Origin: Oscillospiraceae bacterium
GTDB taxonomy: Bacteria; Bacillota; Clostridia; Oscillospirales; Oscillospiraceae
Reading direction: 5' to 3'
Assembly: GCA_015067435.1 (NCBI GenBank)
Contig: SVMM01000004.1
Coordinates: 1-64,000, forward strand
DNA length: 64,000 bases
Positions 8,081 to 23,201 of the stretch are shown piece after piece. A program made the translations under genes and the position numbers. The notes beneath the pieces were generated by a model. The model was not told where the DNA came from. It did no database searches and worked only from the letters and a program-made list of their open reading frames with translations. How positions within the stretch are numbered: position 1 is the first letter of the stretch; every line of letters starts with the position of its first letter.

Positions 8081-8335
8081 TTCCGAACTTTTTGCCGAAA
8101 TTCAATTATTGCGTGCCTTTTGAAAAAGTGCCGTTTTCTAACGCTTTTTCTAACATCATCCGAAAAGGCTGCCGGACAGCCTGTCCGTAAGCGTTTGCTT
8201 GCGCGCTGTGTCGAGGTGTCCGTAGATAAGGGAATTAATGGTTTACTTGTTTTCAACCTTTTGTACACGCGCTCTTTCTCCCCCTCTACGCAGCGTAGGT
8301 TGCGCTCCGCGCGCCGATGGGGTATCGTTATGGCA
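8081..8335. other. Gene-free, comparatively AT-rich stretch downstream of tRNA-Leu
   Basis: About 255 bases without a supportable gene. The first part is clearly more AT-rich than the neighbourhood and contains a short direct repeat TTTCTAAC around 8136-8156. No promoter of good quality for the following regulator is visible. No duplicated tRNA 3' end was found, so an att site cannot be claimed. Confidence 0.4.
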
Positions 8336-8351
8336 GAAGGAGGCGAAAGCC

Positions 8352-8939
8352 ATGAATCAATATGTTACCGGCGCCATGATCCGGCGCCTGCGCGAGGAAA
8401 GAAAGCTCACACAGCAGCAGCTTGCCGAAAAAATGAACGTCAGCGACAAGGCGGTCTCCAAATGGGAGACCGGCCGCGGCTATCCGGACATCACGCTGGT
8501 CGAACCGCTCGCCGCGGCGCTCGGCGTCTCGGTCATCGAGCTGTTCTCCGGCGAGGACGTGGTCAACACCAACCGCGCGTTCCAGATGCTGCGGATGAAG
8601 CTCTACGTCTGTCCGATCTGCGGAAACATCGTGCAGAGCGCGGGCGAGGCGGTCGTCAGCTGCTGCGGGATCACGCTGCCCGCGCTGGAGGCGGAAAGCC
8701 CGGACGACGGGCATCCCATCCGCGTGGAACGCATTGAAGACGAGTACTTCGTCACCGTCTCACACGAGATGAGCAAGGCGCACTACATCTCGTTCCTCGC
8801 CGCCGTGCGCGACGACGGCTGCGAGATCCGGAAGCTCTATCCGGAGGGGACTGCGCAGGCGCGCTTCCGGATCGAGGGGATACGGTATTTCTGCTGCTAC
8901 TGCAACCGGCACGGACTGTTTCAGGTTCCGATCCGCTGA
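8352..8939 (+). CDS. XRE-type DNA-binding protein fused to a desulfoferrodoxin
   Basis: Residues about 5-63 form a Cro/CI-type helix-turn-helix (RLREERKLTQQQLAEKMNV, then VSKWETGRGYPD). Residues about 84-195 match desulfoferrodoxin. A rubredoxin-like centre has Cys87, Cys90, Cys104 and Cys105. A superoxide-reductase-like domain has His121, His138 and His144 (HEMSKAHYI), then Cys184 and His187 (CNRHGLF), which correspond to the four-His/one-Cys iron site. The lysine that normally precedes the first His in active superoxide reductases appears to be Gly120. ATG 8352 follows GAAGGAGG at eight bases. It is monocistronic, with a bidirectional terminator after it. A redox- or iron-sensing repressor is a reasonable inference; superoxide reduction is less certain. 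Confidence 0.85.
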   Translation: MNQYVTGAMIRRLREERKLTQQQLAEKMNVSDKAVSKWETGRGYPDITLVEPLAAALGVSVIELFSGEDVVNTNRAFQMLRMKLYVCPICGNIVQSAGEAVVSCCGITLPALEAESPDDGHPIRVERIEDEYFVTVSHEMSKAHYISFLAAVRDDGCEIRKLYPEGTAQARFRIEGIRYFCCYCNRHGLFQVPIR

Positions 8940-8967
8940 ACCGCGCCGCCGATTCCTGCGCACACAA

Positions 8968-9002
8968 AAAACCGGAGGGGAATTTGCTTCCCCTCCGGTT
9001 TT
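8968..9002. terminator. Bidirectional terminator between the HTH gene and rpoC
   Basis: A perfect 15-bp stem (8968-8982 with 8988-9002, loop TTTGC) with A-run and T-run flanks. It can end both the plus-strand regulator and the minus-strand rpoBC transcript. Confidence 0.9.
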
Positions 9003-9024
9003 CATGCTCGGATCATGATTTGGT

Positions 9025-12735
<3,711 letters not shown>

Positions 12736-12755
12736 GGCTGTTCTCCTCCCCTTTC

Positions 12756-16496
<3,741 letters not shown>

Positions 16497-16663
16497 ATTG
16501 CTCTTCACGCCTTTCCTTTTCCCGCGTCTCAGTCGCCGGAAAAATGTGATACGCGCGGCTTTGTTGATAGAAAGCCGTCCGCCGCACTTGCTTTTTTTGC
16601 TGCAATCCGCTATACTAGCGTTAGTAGGTGGAGTTTCGCTGAACTCCCACCATCGCATATAAG
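16497..16663 (-). promoter_or_regulatory. Structured 5' leader of rpoB mRNA
   Basis: Between the expected start point (about 16663) and rpoB lie about 165 untranslated bases. They can fold into GGTGGGAGTT/AACTCCACC (16627-16651, one bulge) and a short CGCT/AGCG hairpin at 16608-16620, followed by an A-rich segment. No T-box or known riboswitch core is recognisable. Any regulatory role is inference. Confidence 0.45.
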
Positions 16664-16669
16664 CGATTT

Positions 16670-16698
16670 ATTTTACCGGAAACCCCTTGAAAAGTCAA
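16670..16698 (-). promoter_or_regulatory. Promoter of rpoB-rpoC
   Basis: On the minus strand TTGACT (16693-16698), 17 bases, then TAAAAT (16670-16675). The -35 sits inside a short palindrome (ACCCCTTGA...TCAAGGGGT, 16682-16703). Confidence 0.8.
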
Positions 16699-16741
16699 GG
16701 GGTCTTTTTCATTTTTTTGCACTTTTTGTGCGGACACGGAG

Positions 16742-16776
16742 AAAGCCCGCGGCGAAACAACGCCGCGGGCTTTTGT
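16742..16776. terminator. Terminator after the sodium:solute symporter gene
   Basis: A 13-bp stem (16742-16754 with 16761-16773, loop AAACAA). On the minus strand it follows the symporter stop and is followed by CTTTCTCC. On the plus strand it carries a stronger T-run. Confidence 0.65.
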
Positions 16777-16818
16777 TTTTCTGTTGTTTTGCGCTGTCAA
16801 ATCAGATGGGCAGGCCGC

Positions 16819-18153
16819 TCAGTGCCATTGGAAGGTCGCCAGACCGTAAACATAGAGGAACAGCACCACCGCCGGAACAAGATAGCTGAACAGCGGCTTC
16901 ATCCACGGCTTCACCTGCAGGCCCTTGCCGGCGTTCGCCTCCTTGACAAAGTTGTCCCAGCCCCAGCCGAAGTTGTAGCAGCAGAACAGCGAGAAGACCA
17001 GAGCGCCGACGGGCAGCGCGTTGGTGGAGACGATGAAATCCCAGAAGTCCAGCCACGCGGAGCCCTCCGCGAAGGGCTGGAAGGACAGCACGCTGTAGCC
17101 CAGCGCGGTGGTGAGGCCGAGGAGGAACACAAGGATGCCGCAGATCAGGCTGCCCTTGGGGCGGCTCCAGCCGAAGAGGTCGCGGGTCATGGCAAGGATG
17201 TTCTCGCACACGGCAAGAACCGTGGACATGGCGGCAAAGACCATGAACAGGAAGAACAGCGTCCCCCACCAGCGGCCGCCCGCCATATTGTTGAAGACCG
17301 CCGCCATGGTGTCAAACAGCAGGCTGGGGCCGGCGCCGACCTCCAGACCGTAGGAGAAGCAGGCGGGGAACATGATGAAGCCCGCGAGCAGCGCGACCAG
17401 CGTGTCCAGAACGATGACGTTCACCGACTCGCCCAGAAGGGAGCGCTCCTTGTCGATGTAGCTGCCGAAGATCGCCATGCTGCCGATGCCGAGCGACAGC
17501 GTGAAGAACGCCTGATTCATGGCGCCGACGATGACCGAGCCGTCGATCTTGGAGAAATCGGGCACGAGGTAGAAGGCAATGCCCTCCTTCGCGCCGGGGA
17601 GCATCAGGCTGTGTCCCGCCAGAAGCACCATCAGGCCGAGCAGAACGACCATCATGTACTTCGTCACGCGCTCCAGACCGCCCTGCAGGTTAAAGCTCAG
17701 AACCACAAAGGCGACGACGACCGTGACAGCGAGGAACGTGACGTTCAGGCCCGGATTCGTAATCATGGGTCCAAAGCCGAGGTCAGCGGTCTGACCCGTG
17801 AGGAACTTGCAGAAATAGTTGATGATCCAGCCGCAGACGACCGTGTAGAACGCCATGAGGCTGAAGTTGCCGACCAGCGCGACATATCCCATGAAGCCCC
17901 ACTTCTGGCCGGGCTTTTGCAGCGTCTGGAACATTTTGACCGGGCTTTTCTGGGAAGCGCGGCCCACGGTGAATTCCATGGTCATGACCGGCAGGCCCAA
18001 AAGCAGCAGGCACAGGATGTACACAAGCACAAATCCGCCGCCGCCGAACTGTCCGGTCATCCACGGGAATTTCCATACGTTGCCGCAGCCGATGGCGCAG
18101 CCCGCCGAAAGCATGATAAAGCCCAGACGGCTTCCGAGTCGTTCTCTTTTCAT
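16819..18153 (-). CDS. Neurotransmitter:sodium symporter (NSS/SNF) family transporter
   Basis: A 444-residue membrane protein with about 11 helices. The NSS fold is recognised by the opening RLGFIMLSAGCAIGCGNVWKF (unwound TM1 sodium/substrate site), PVMTMEFTVGRAS, the TM6 region AFFTLSLGIGSMAIFGSY and TM8. Bacterial NSS proteins import amino acids or related small molecules with Na+; the substrate here is unknown. ATG 18153 has a GAGGGAG ribosome site, part of which can pair with the 5' end of its own leader (see the inverted repeat at 18162-18217). It is monocistronic. Confidence 0.92.
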   Translation of the reverse strand: MKRERLGSRLGFIMLSAGCAIGCGNVWKFPWMTGQFGGGGFVLVYILCLLLLGLPVMTMEFTVGRASQKSPVKMFQTLQKPGQKWGFMGYVALVGNFSLMAFYTVVCGWIINYFCKFLTGQTADLGFGPMITNPGLNVTFLAVTVVVAFVVLSFNLQGGLERVTKYMMVVLLGLMVLLAGHSLMLPGAKEGIAFYLVPDFSKIDGSVIVGAMNQAFFTLSLGIGSMAIFGSYIDKERSLLGESVNVIVLDTLVALLAGFIMFPACFSYGLEVGAGPSLLFDTMAAVFNNMAGGRWWGTLFFLFMVFAAMSTVLAVCENILAMTRDLFGWSRPKGSLICGILVFLLGLTTALGYSVLSFQPFAEGSAWLDFWDFIVSTNALPVGALVFSLFCCYNFGWGWDNFVKEANAGKGLQVKPWMKPLFSYLVPAVVLFLYVYGLATFQWH

Positions 18154-18161
18154 TATTAATC

Positions 18162-18217
18162 TCCCTCTCTGTTGGTTTTACTCTTTAAATGCCTAAAGAA
18201 TAATTTACAGAGAGGGA
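18162..18217 (-). repeat. Inverted repeat covering the symporter ribosome site and promoter edge
   Basis: TCCCTCTCTGT (18162-18172) is perfectly repeated in inverse as ACAGAGAGGGA (18207-18217), 34 AT-rich bases apart. One arm contains the ribosome binding site, the other touches the -10 element and the likely start point. Confidence 0.55.
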
Positions 18218-18245
18218 TTATACAATGTCTTTCCGCGTTTTGCAA
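18217..18245 (-). promoter_or_regulatory. Promoter of the NSS symporter gene
   Basis: On the minus strand TTGCAA (18240-18245), 17 bases and TATAAT (18217-18222). Confidence 0.7.
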
Positions 18246-18268
18246 TTATAAATTGCGTACAATTGAAA

Positions 18269-20101
18269 TCAGGTCGCCTGCTCCGTCTCCATCGCGCGCT
18301 TGAACTGCGTCTCGTAGAGCTCGGTGTAGACGCCGCCCGCCCTGACCAGCGCGGCGTGTTCCCCACGCTCGACAATGCGCCCGTCCTTGACCACCAATAT
18401 CTCGTCCGCGGCGAGGATGGTGGAGAGGCGGTGGGCGATGAGGATGCTCGTGCGCGAGGCGATGATGGGGTCGATCGCCTCCTGAATTTTGCTCTCGGAG
18501 ATGGAGTCGAGCGAGGCGGTCGCCTCGTCGAAGATCAGCAGCGCCGGGTCCTTGAGCAGCACGCGCGCGATGGAAAGGCGCTGCTTCTCGCCGCCGGAGA
18601 GCTTGAGCCCGCGGTTGCCGACCATCGCGTCGAAGCCCTTCTCCTGACTCTCGATGAAGTCGAGGATGTTCGCCTTGCGGCACGCATCGGCAAGCTCCGC
18701 GTCCGTCGCGTCCGGTTTGGCGTAGAGCAGATTCTCGCGGATCGTGCCGTTGAAAAGGTACGTCTCCTGCGAGACGATGCCGATGTGCGCGCGCAGCGCC
18801 GCGAGGTCGAGCCGCCGCACGTCTACGCCGCAGAACTCGACGCTGCCGCCGGTGACGTCGTAGAGCCGCGGGATGAGATTAATCATCGTGCTCTTGCCGG
18901 ATCCGGACGGCCCCACGATGGCGACGCTGCGCCCCGCGCCAAGCGTGAAACTGACGTTGTGGAGGATCTGCCGCTCCGGATCGTAGGAGAAATCAACGTT
19001 GCGGAACGCCACGCTGCCGTCCACGCGCGGCGGACGCACGGGAAAGCGCGGGCTCTCGATCTCCACCGGCATGTCGAAATACTCAAAAATGCGCGTGAAG
19101 AGCGCCATCGAGCGGATCCACTCCACCTGCATGCTTAAAAGCGAGTTGACCGGCCCGTACAGCTTGCCCAGCAGCGCCACCATCACCGTGATGTCGCCGA
19201 CGGTGAGCGCCGCGTCGTAGCGCATCATCAAAATGCCGCCGATCAGGTACAGAAGCATCGGACCCACGCTGGAAAACGTGGAGATCACGACGAAGAACCA
19301 GCGGCCCGCCATGCTCTCGCGGATGTTGAGGCGGATCATACGGCGGTTCGCGTCCTCATATTTCTTATATTCGTGCTCCTCCTTGCCGAAGAGCTTGACC
19401 AGCAGCTGCCCGCTGACCGACAGCGTCTCGTTGAGGATGCCGTTGATCTCGTCGTTGCACTCCTGCGCCTCGCGCGTCAGCTCCCAGCGCGTGCGGCCCG
19501 CGAAGCGCGTGGGGATGACGAACAGCGGCACCACCAGCACGCCCACCGTGGCGAGCACCCAGTTCTCGCGGTACATGATGACCAGCGCCGCGACCAGCGT
19601 GACGGCGTTGGACAGGATGGAGGAAAATGTGCTGGAGATCACGCGCTCCACGCCGGAGATGTCGCCGGTCATGCGCGTGATGATGTCGCCCTGGTTGTTC
19701 GTCGTGAAAAACCGCTGCGACATCTGCTGCAAATGCCGGTACATGCTGTTGCGCATGTCGTAGGTGATGTGCTGCGCGATCCAGTTGTTGAGGTAGCTCT
19801 CCGCCACGCCGATCAGGTTTCCGCCCAGCGAGACGCCCAGCGACGCGACGATGAGCACGATCAGCATGTGCATGTCGCGCCCGATCAGGCCGTCGTCGAT
19901 GATGCGGCCCGTCAGCACGCTGGGCAGCAGCTTGAGCACCGACGAAACGCCGATGCAGAAAAGCGCCAGCGCCAGCTGCTTCCAATACGGCAGCAGATAC
20001 GAGAACACGCGGCGGAGCAGCGCCCACGTCACCTTGGGACGGTTCGCCTTCTCCTCCTCCGTCAAAAACGCGCGCCCCATCGGCCCATGCGGTCCCGGCA
20101 T
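18269..20101 (-). CDS. ABC exporter, fused permease and ATPase
   Basis: A 610-residue half-transporter of the MsbA/LmrA type. It has an N-terminal cytoplasmic tail, six transmembrane helices (about residues 35-325), then the ATPase with GPSGSGKS (Walker A), the Q-loop in GIVSQETYLFNGTIREN, LSGGEKQRLSIAR signature, LLIFDEATASLD (Walker B) and the H-loop in LIAHRLSTI. It acts as a homo- or heterodimer; no second half-transporter is adjacent. The substrate cannot be told from sequence. It is the last gene of the minus-strand run from 24781, with GGGGAGGG as ribosome site 15 bases after the asparaginase stop. Confidence 0.93.
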   Translation of the reverse strand: MPGPHGPMGRAFLTEEEKANRPKVTWALLRRVFSYLLPYWKQLALALFCIGVSSVLKLLPSVLTGRIIDDGLIGRDMHMLIVLIVASLGVSLGGNLIGVAESYLNNWIAQHITYDMRNSMYRHLQQMSQRFFTTNNQGDIITRMTGDISGVERVISSTFSSILSNAVTLVAALVIMYRENWVLATVGVLVVPLFVIPTRFAGRTRWELTREAQECNDEINGILNETLSVSGQLLVKLFGKEEHEYKKYEDANRRMIRLNIRESMAGRWFFVVISTFSSVGPMLLYLIGGILMMRYDAALTVGDITVMVALLGKLYGPVNSLLSMQVEWIRSMALFTRIFEYFDMPVEIESPRFPVRPPRVDGSVAFRNVDFSYDPERQILHNVSFTLGAGRSVAIVGPSGSGKSTMINLIPRLYDVTGGSVEFCGVDVRRLDLAALRAHIGIVSQETYLFNGTIRENLLYAKPDATDAELADACRKANILDFIESQEKGFDAMVGNRGLKLSGGEKQRLSIARVLLKDPALLIFDEATASLDSISESKIQEAIDPIIASRTSILIAHRLSTILAADEILVVKDGRIVERGEHAALVRAGGVYTELYETQFKRAMETEQAT

Positions 20102-20116
20102 AGCGTTTCCCTCCCC

Positions 20117-21124
20117 CTAAACCGTCATTTCGCCGCGCAGATCCTGCTCCATCATCGCCTTGACCCTCTCCTTGTCATAGCCGCAGCTGAACAGGTAATA
20201 TAGCTTGGCGACGGCGGCCTCCGTGGTGATGTCCAGCCCGCTGACCGCGCCCGCGCGCTTGAGCGCGCTGCTGGTCTCGTACGCGCCGAGCGACACCGCG
20301 CCCTGCGGGCACTGCGAGCAGACCGTCAGCACCGTGCCGTTGGCGAACGCGCGGCGGATGATGGGCAGCAGGGCGTCCCCGTCGCCGGGGATGTTGCCCG
20401 CGCCGAAGGTCTCGATGACGATGCCGCGCAGCTTCTCGGTCATGATCGACTCAAAGAGCGAGAACTGAATGCCCGGAAAAACCTTGATGACGCCGATGGG
20501 CACGCTCTCCAGCCTTTGCAGGCGGAGCGTCCCCTCCGGCTTCGGCAGCAGCGCGCTCTTGCGGTAGCGGATCGCGATGCCCGCCTCCGCCAGCGGCGGA
20601 TAGTTGGGCGAGACGAAGGCGATCAGCCCGTCGGCGGAGTATTTCGTCGCGCGGTTGCCGCGCAGCAGCGTCCCGCCGAAGTAGAGGCAGACCTCGTGTA
20701 CGCGCTCGTCCGCCGCGATGAGGATGGACGTGATGATGTTGTCCCGCCCGTCGCTGCGCACCTCGCACAGCGGGATCTGCGAGCCGGTGAGCACCACGCT
20801 CTTGCCGAGATTTTCCAGCATGAACGAAAGCGCCGAGGCTGTGTACGCCATCGTGTCCGTGCCGTGGAGCACGACAAAGCCGTCGTAGCGGTCGTACCGC
20901 TCCGCGATCAGCGCCGCGATCTTGTTCCACTCGGCGACCGTCATGTTGGACGAATCCAGCAGCGGCGACATCTCGTACAGCTCCCATTCGGGCATCTCCT
21001 CCGCGTGCAGCGCGGGGATGGCGTCCAGCGCCGCGCGGAAATACCCGTCCTTCGGCGCGTAGCCGTTGTCCGTGCGCACCATGCCGATGGTGCCGCCGGT
21101 ATAGATGATGAGTATCTTCTTCAT
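20117..21124 (-). CDS. ansA: Type I L-asparaginase
   Basis: Hydrolyses asparagine to aspartate and ammonia in the cytoplasm. It has 335 residues with both catalytic threonine motifs, IIYTGGTIGM near the N terminus and LHGTDTMAYTASAL about residue 85, plus the downstream TGSQIPL and GRDNI segments. There is no signal peptide, which fits the type I class. ATG 21124 (MKKILIIY) is preceded by AAAGGA. It lies between a GNAT acetyltransferase and an ABC exporter in one operon, with no obvious functional link. Confidence 0.93.
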   Translation of the reverse strand: MKKILIIYTGGTIGMVRTDNGYAPKDGYFRAALDAIPALHAEEMPEWELYEMSPLLDSSNMTVAEWNKIAALIAERYDRYDGFVVLHGTDTMAYTASALSFMLENLGKSVVLTGSQIPLCEVRSDGRDNIITSILIAADERVHEVCLYFGGTLLRGNRATKYSADGLIAFVSPNYPPLAEAGIAIRYRKSALLPKPEGTLRLQRLESVPIGVIKVFPGIQFSLFESIMTEKLRGIVIETFGAGNIPGDGDALLPIIRRAFANGTVLTVCSQCPQGAVSLGAYETSSALKRAGAVSGLDITTEAAVAKLYYLFSCGYDKERVKAMMEQDLRGEMTV

Positions 21125-21153
21125 GAGCCATTCCTTTCGTCCGGCGCGCCGCC

Positions 21154-21831
21154 TTATTTCCACATCCACACGATCCGGTTTTCCGACCGCGTCATGCCGA
21201 GCTTTTCCTGCAGGCGCAGGGATGTGTGATTGTCCTTCTCCACCTGCCCGAACGGGACAAAGCCCCGCTCCATCGTCCTTGCGATCATGTGCTTTTCCAG
21301 CGCCGCGCCGAAGCCCCTGCGCCGATACGCGGGGAACACATAGAGCAGCCCCATGCTCCCCTCAAGATGCTCGCCGACGAAGCCGATCTCCCGTCCCTGA
21401 TGATACCCAATCAGAAGCGACTCCCTGTCGACGGCCTTCTCCATCTCCTCCGGGCTGATAAGGTCGTAGTTTTCGAGCAGCATCGGAAGGTCCCGGCTGT
21501 CGGCGGTCCTGGCCGAAACGCCGGCATCAACGGACGGCTTTTCGCCGTAGTAGGCGACCTGCCAGCACTCCAGCTTTTCCGAAAAGCCGTACCGTTCATA
21601 CGCAATTTGTCCGAGGCGGCCGTCGGATACCATCAGCAGGGTGCAGTCCCCGCCGGCGCGCCGGTCGAGTACCGCCGTGCCGGCCGCCGGGTCGTCGCAC
21701 GCCAGAAAATACGCACCGCTCACGGCGTCGCGCACCAGCAGTGCATCGTCGTCCTGTTCCACAACCTCTCCCGTGCCGCGCCGCAGCACGCGGTCGATCC
21801 CCAGCAGCTCGATTTTCGTCAGATCCATCAT
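21154..21831 (-). CDS. GNAT-family N-acetyltransferase
   Basis: A 225-residue protein. The C-terminal half (about 105-225) has the GNAT acetyl-CoA fold: IGFVGEHLEGSMGLLYVFPAYR followed by RRGFGAALE (pyrophosphate loop), and a final VEKDNHTSLRLQEKLGM strand-helix. The N-terminal half is a second, degenerate domain. The acceptor is unknown. ATG 21831 overlaps the stop of the upstream RNA methyltransferase gene by four bases (ATGA), so it is translationally coupled. Confidence 0.85.
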   Translation of the reverse strand: MMDLTKIELLGIDRVLRRGTGEVVEQDDDALLVRDAVSGAYFLACDDPAAGTAVLDRRAGGDCTLLMVSDGRLGQIAYERYGFSEKLECWQVAYYGEKPSVDAGVSARTADSRDLPMLLENYDLISPEEMEKAVDRESLLIGYHQGREIGFVGEHLEGSMGLLYVFPAYRRRGFGAALEKHMIARTMERGFVPFGQVEKDNHTSLRLQEKLGMTRSENRIVWMWK

Positions 21832-23201
21832 GTGTTCCTCGTCAGGAACAGCACCGTCTCGACGTGATCCGCGCGCGGGAACATGTCCACCGGGCAGGCG
21901 CGCTCGCCGTGGTAGCCCAGCTCCGAAAAGCGCTTGACGTCCCGCGCGAGCGTCGCCGGGTCGCAGGAGACGTAGACCACGCGGTTCGGTGTCATCTCCG
22001 CGATCGTGCGCACCACGTCCTCGGCAAGCCCCTTGCGCGGCGGATCGACGATCACCACATCGGGGCGCAGTCCCTCGCCCAGCAGCTTTTCCGCCACCGC
22101 AGACGCGTCGCCGCAGAAGAATTCCACGTTCTTCACGCCGTTGCGCGCGGCGTTCTCACGGGCGTCCTCGATCGCCTCCGGCACAATCTCCGCGCCGATC
22201 ACGCGCCCCGCGCGCCGCGCCGCCGCAAGCGTGATCGTTCCCACGCCGCAGTAGAGCTCCAGCACCGTTTCGCCGCCGGTCAGTCCGGCGTACTCCATCG
22301 CCTTGTCGTAGAGCTTTTCGCACTGCACGCGGTTGATCTGGAAAAACGACGGCACGGACAGCCGGAACCGGAAGCCGCACAGCTCGCTTTCGATGCGGTC
22401 CTCCCCCCAGAGCGTGCGGTAGCTGTCCCCCAGCACGACGTTGGTCCTGCGGGTGTTGGTATTGAGCACAACGCCGACCGTCTTGGGCACGGCGCCGCGC
22501 AGCGCGCCGACCAGCTCCGCCTCAAAGGGCAGCGTGTCGTCGTTGACGACGATGCAGATCAGCGCCTCGCCCTTCGCGTTGCTGCGCACGAACAGGTGGC
22601 GCACCAGCCCCTTCCCCGTCTCCTCGTCGTAGCCGGGGACGCCCCAGCGCGCCATCCACTCGCGCAGCGCGTCCGCCGCCGCCTCCGCCGTCGGGTGCAC
22701 CAGCTGGCAGTGCTCGGCGTTGACGATCTCGTGCGTCCGCGCGCGGTAAAAGCCCACGGCGCCGTTGACCGACACCGGCCAGATCGACTTGTTGCGGTAG
22801 CGGAAGATCGACTCCGCGCCGACCATCACGTCCACCGGGATCTCGCTGCCGCCGATGCGCCGCAGCGCGTCCATCACGCGCTGGCGCTTGAGCTGCTTCT
22901 CCTCGGCGTACTCCATGTGCCGATAGGTGCAGCCGCCGCAGCGCGGGAAGTACGGGCAGTCCGGCGTCAGGCGGTGGGCGGAGGGCTCCAGCAGCTCCAG
23001 GATCTTCGCGAAGGCGACGTTCTTGTTGACCTTGAGGATCAGCACGCTGCACCGCTCGCCGCTCAGCGCGCCCTGCACGAAAACGACGCGGCCGCCGATC
23101 CTAGCGACGCCCGCGCCGCCGTCCGCATACCCTTCGATGCGGACGGTATAGATTTGGTTTTTCTTCAGTTCTTTCTCTTCCAAGCGATCTCCTACTTCCA
23201 T
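21828..23201 (-). CDS. rlmD: 23S rRNA (uracil-C5)-methyltransferase, RlmCD/RumA-like
   Basis: A SAM-dependent m5U methyltransferase for rRNA (TrmA/RumA family). It has an N-terminal TRAM domain (about 15-70), the iron-sulfur cysteines CPYFPRCGGC plus a later Cys (EHCQL), and a Rossmann methyltransferase domain with LELYCGVGTITL, DPPRKG, and the catalytic nucleophile Cys in YVSCDPATLARD. Length of 457 residues fits Firmicutes RlmCD. The given ATG 23201 overlaps the preceding gene by ten bases. A TTG about 18 bases downstream, following GTAGGAGA, is a serious alternative start. The symbol rlmD is by family; the exact uridine target(s) are not determined. Confidence 0.88.
   Translation of the reverse strand: MEVGDRLEEKELKKNQIYTVRIEGYADGGAGVARIGGRVVFVQGALSGERCSVLILKVNKNVAFAKILELLEPSAHRLTPDCPYFPRCGGCTYRHMEYAEEKQLKRQRVMDALRRIGGSEIPVDVMVGAESIFRYRNKSIWPVSVNGAVGFYRARTHEIVNAEHCQLVHPTAEAAADALREWMARWGVPGYDEETGKGLVRHLFVRSNAKGEALICIVVNDDTLPFEAELVGALRGAVPKTVGVVLNTNTRRTNVVLGDSYRTLWGEDRIESELCGFRFRLSVPSFFQINRVQCEKLYDKAMEYAGLTGGETVLELYCGVGTITLAAARRAGRVIGAEIVPEAIEDARENAARNGVKNVEFFCGDASAVAEKLLGEGLRPDVVIVDPPRKGLAEDVVRTIAEMTPNRVVYVSCDPATLARDVKRFSELGYHGERACPVDMFPRADHVETVLFLTRNT

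Noticed and set aside
7987..8268. Minus-strand frame ending RRDLNPHVREAH
   Set aside because: Antisense of tRNA-Leu and the AT-rich gap; a well-known spurious translation.
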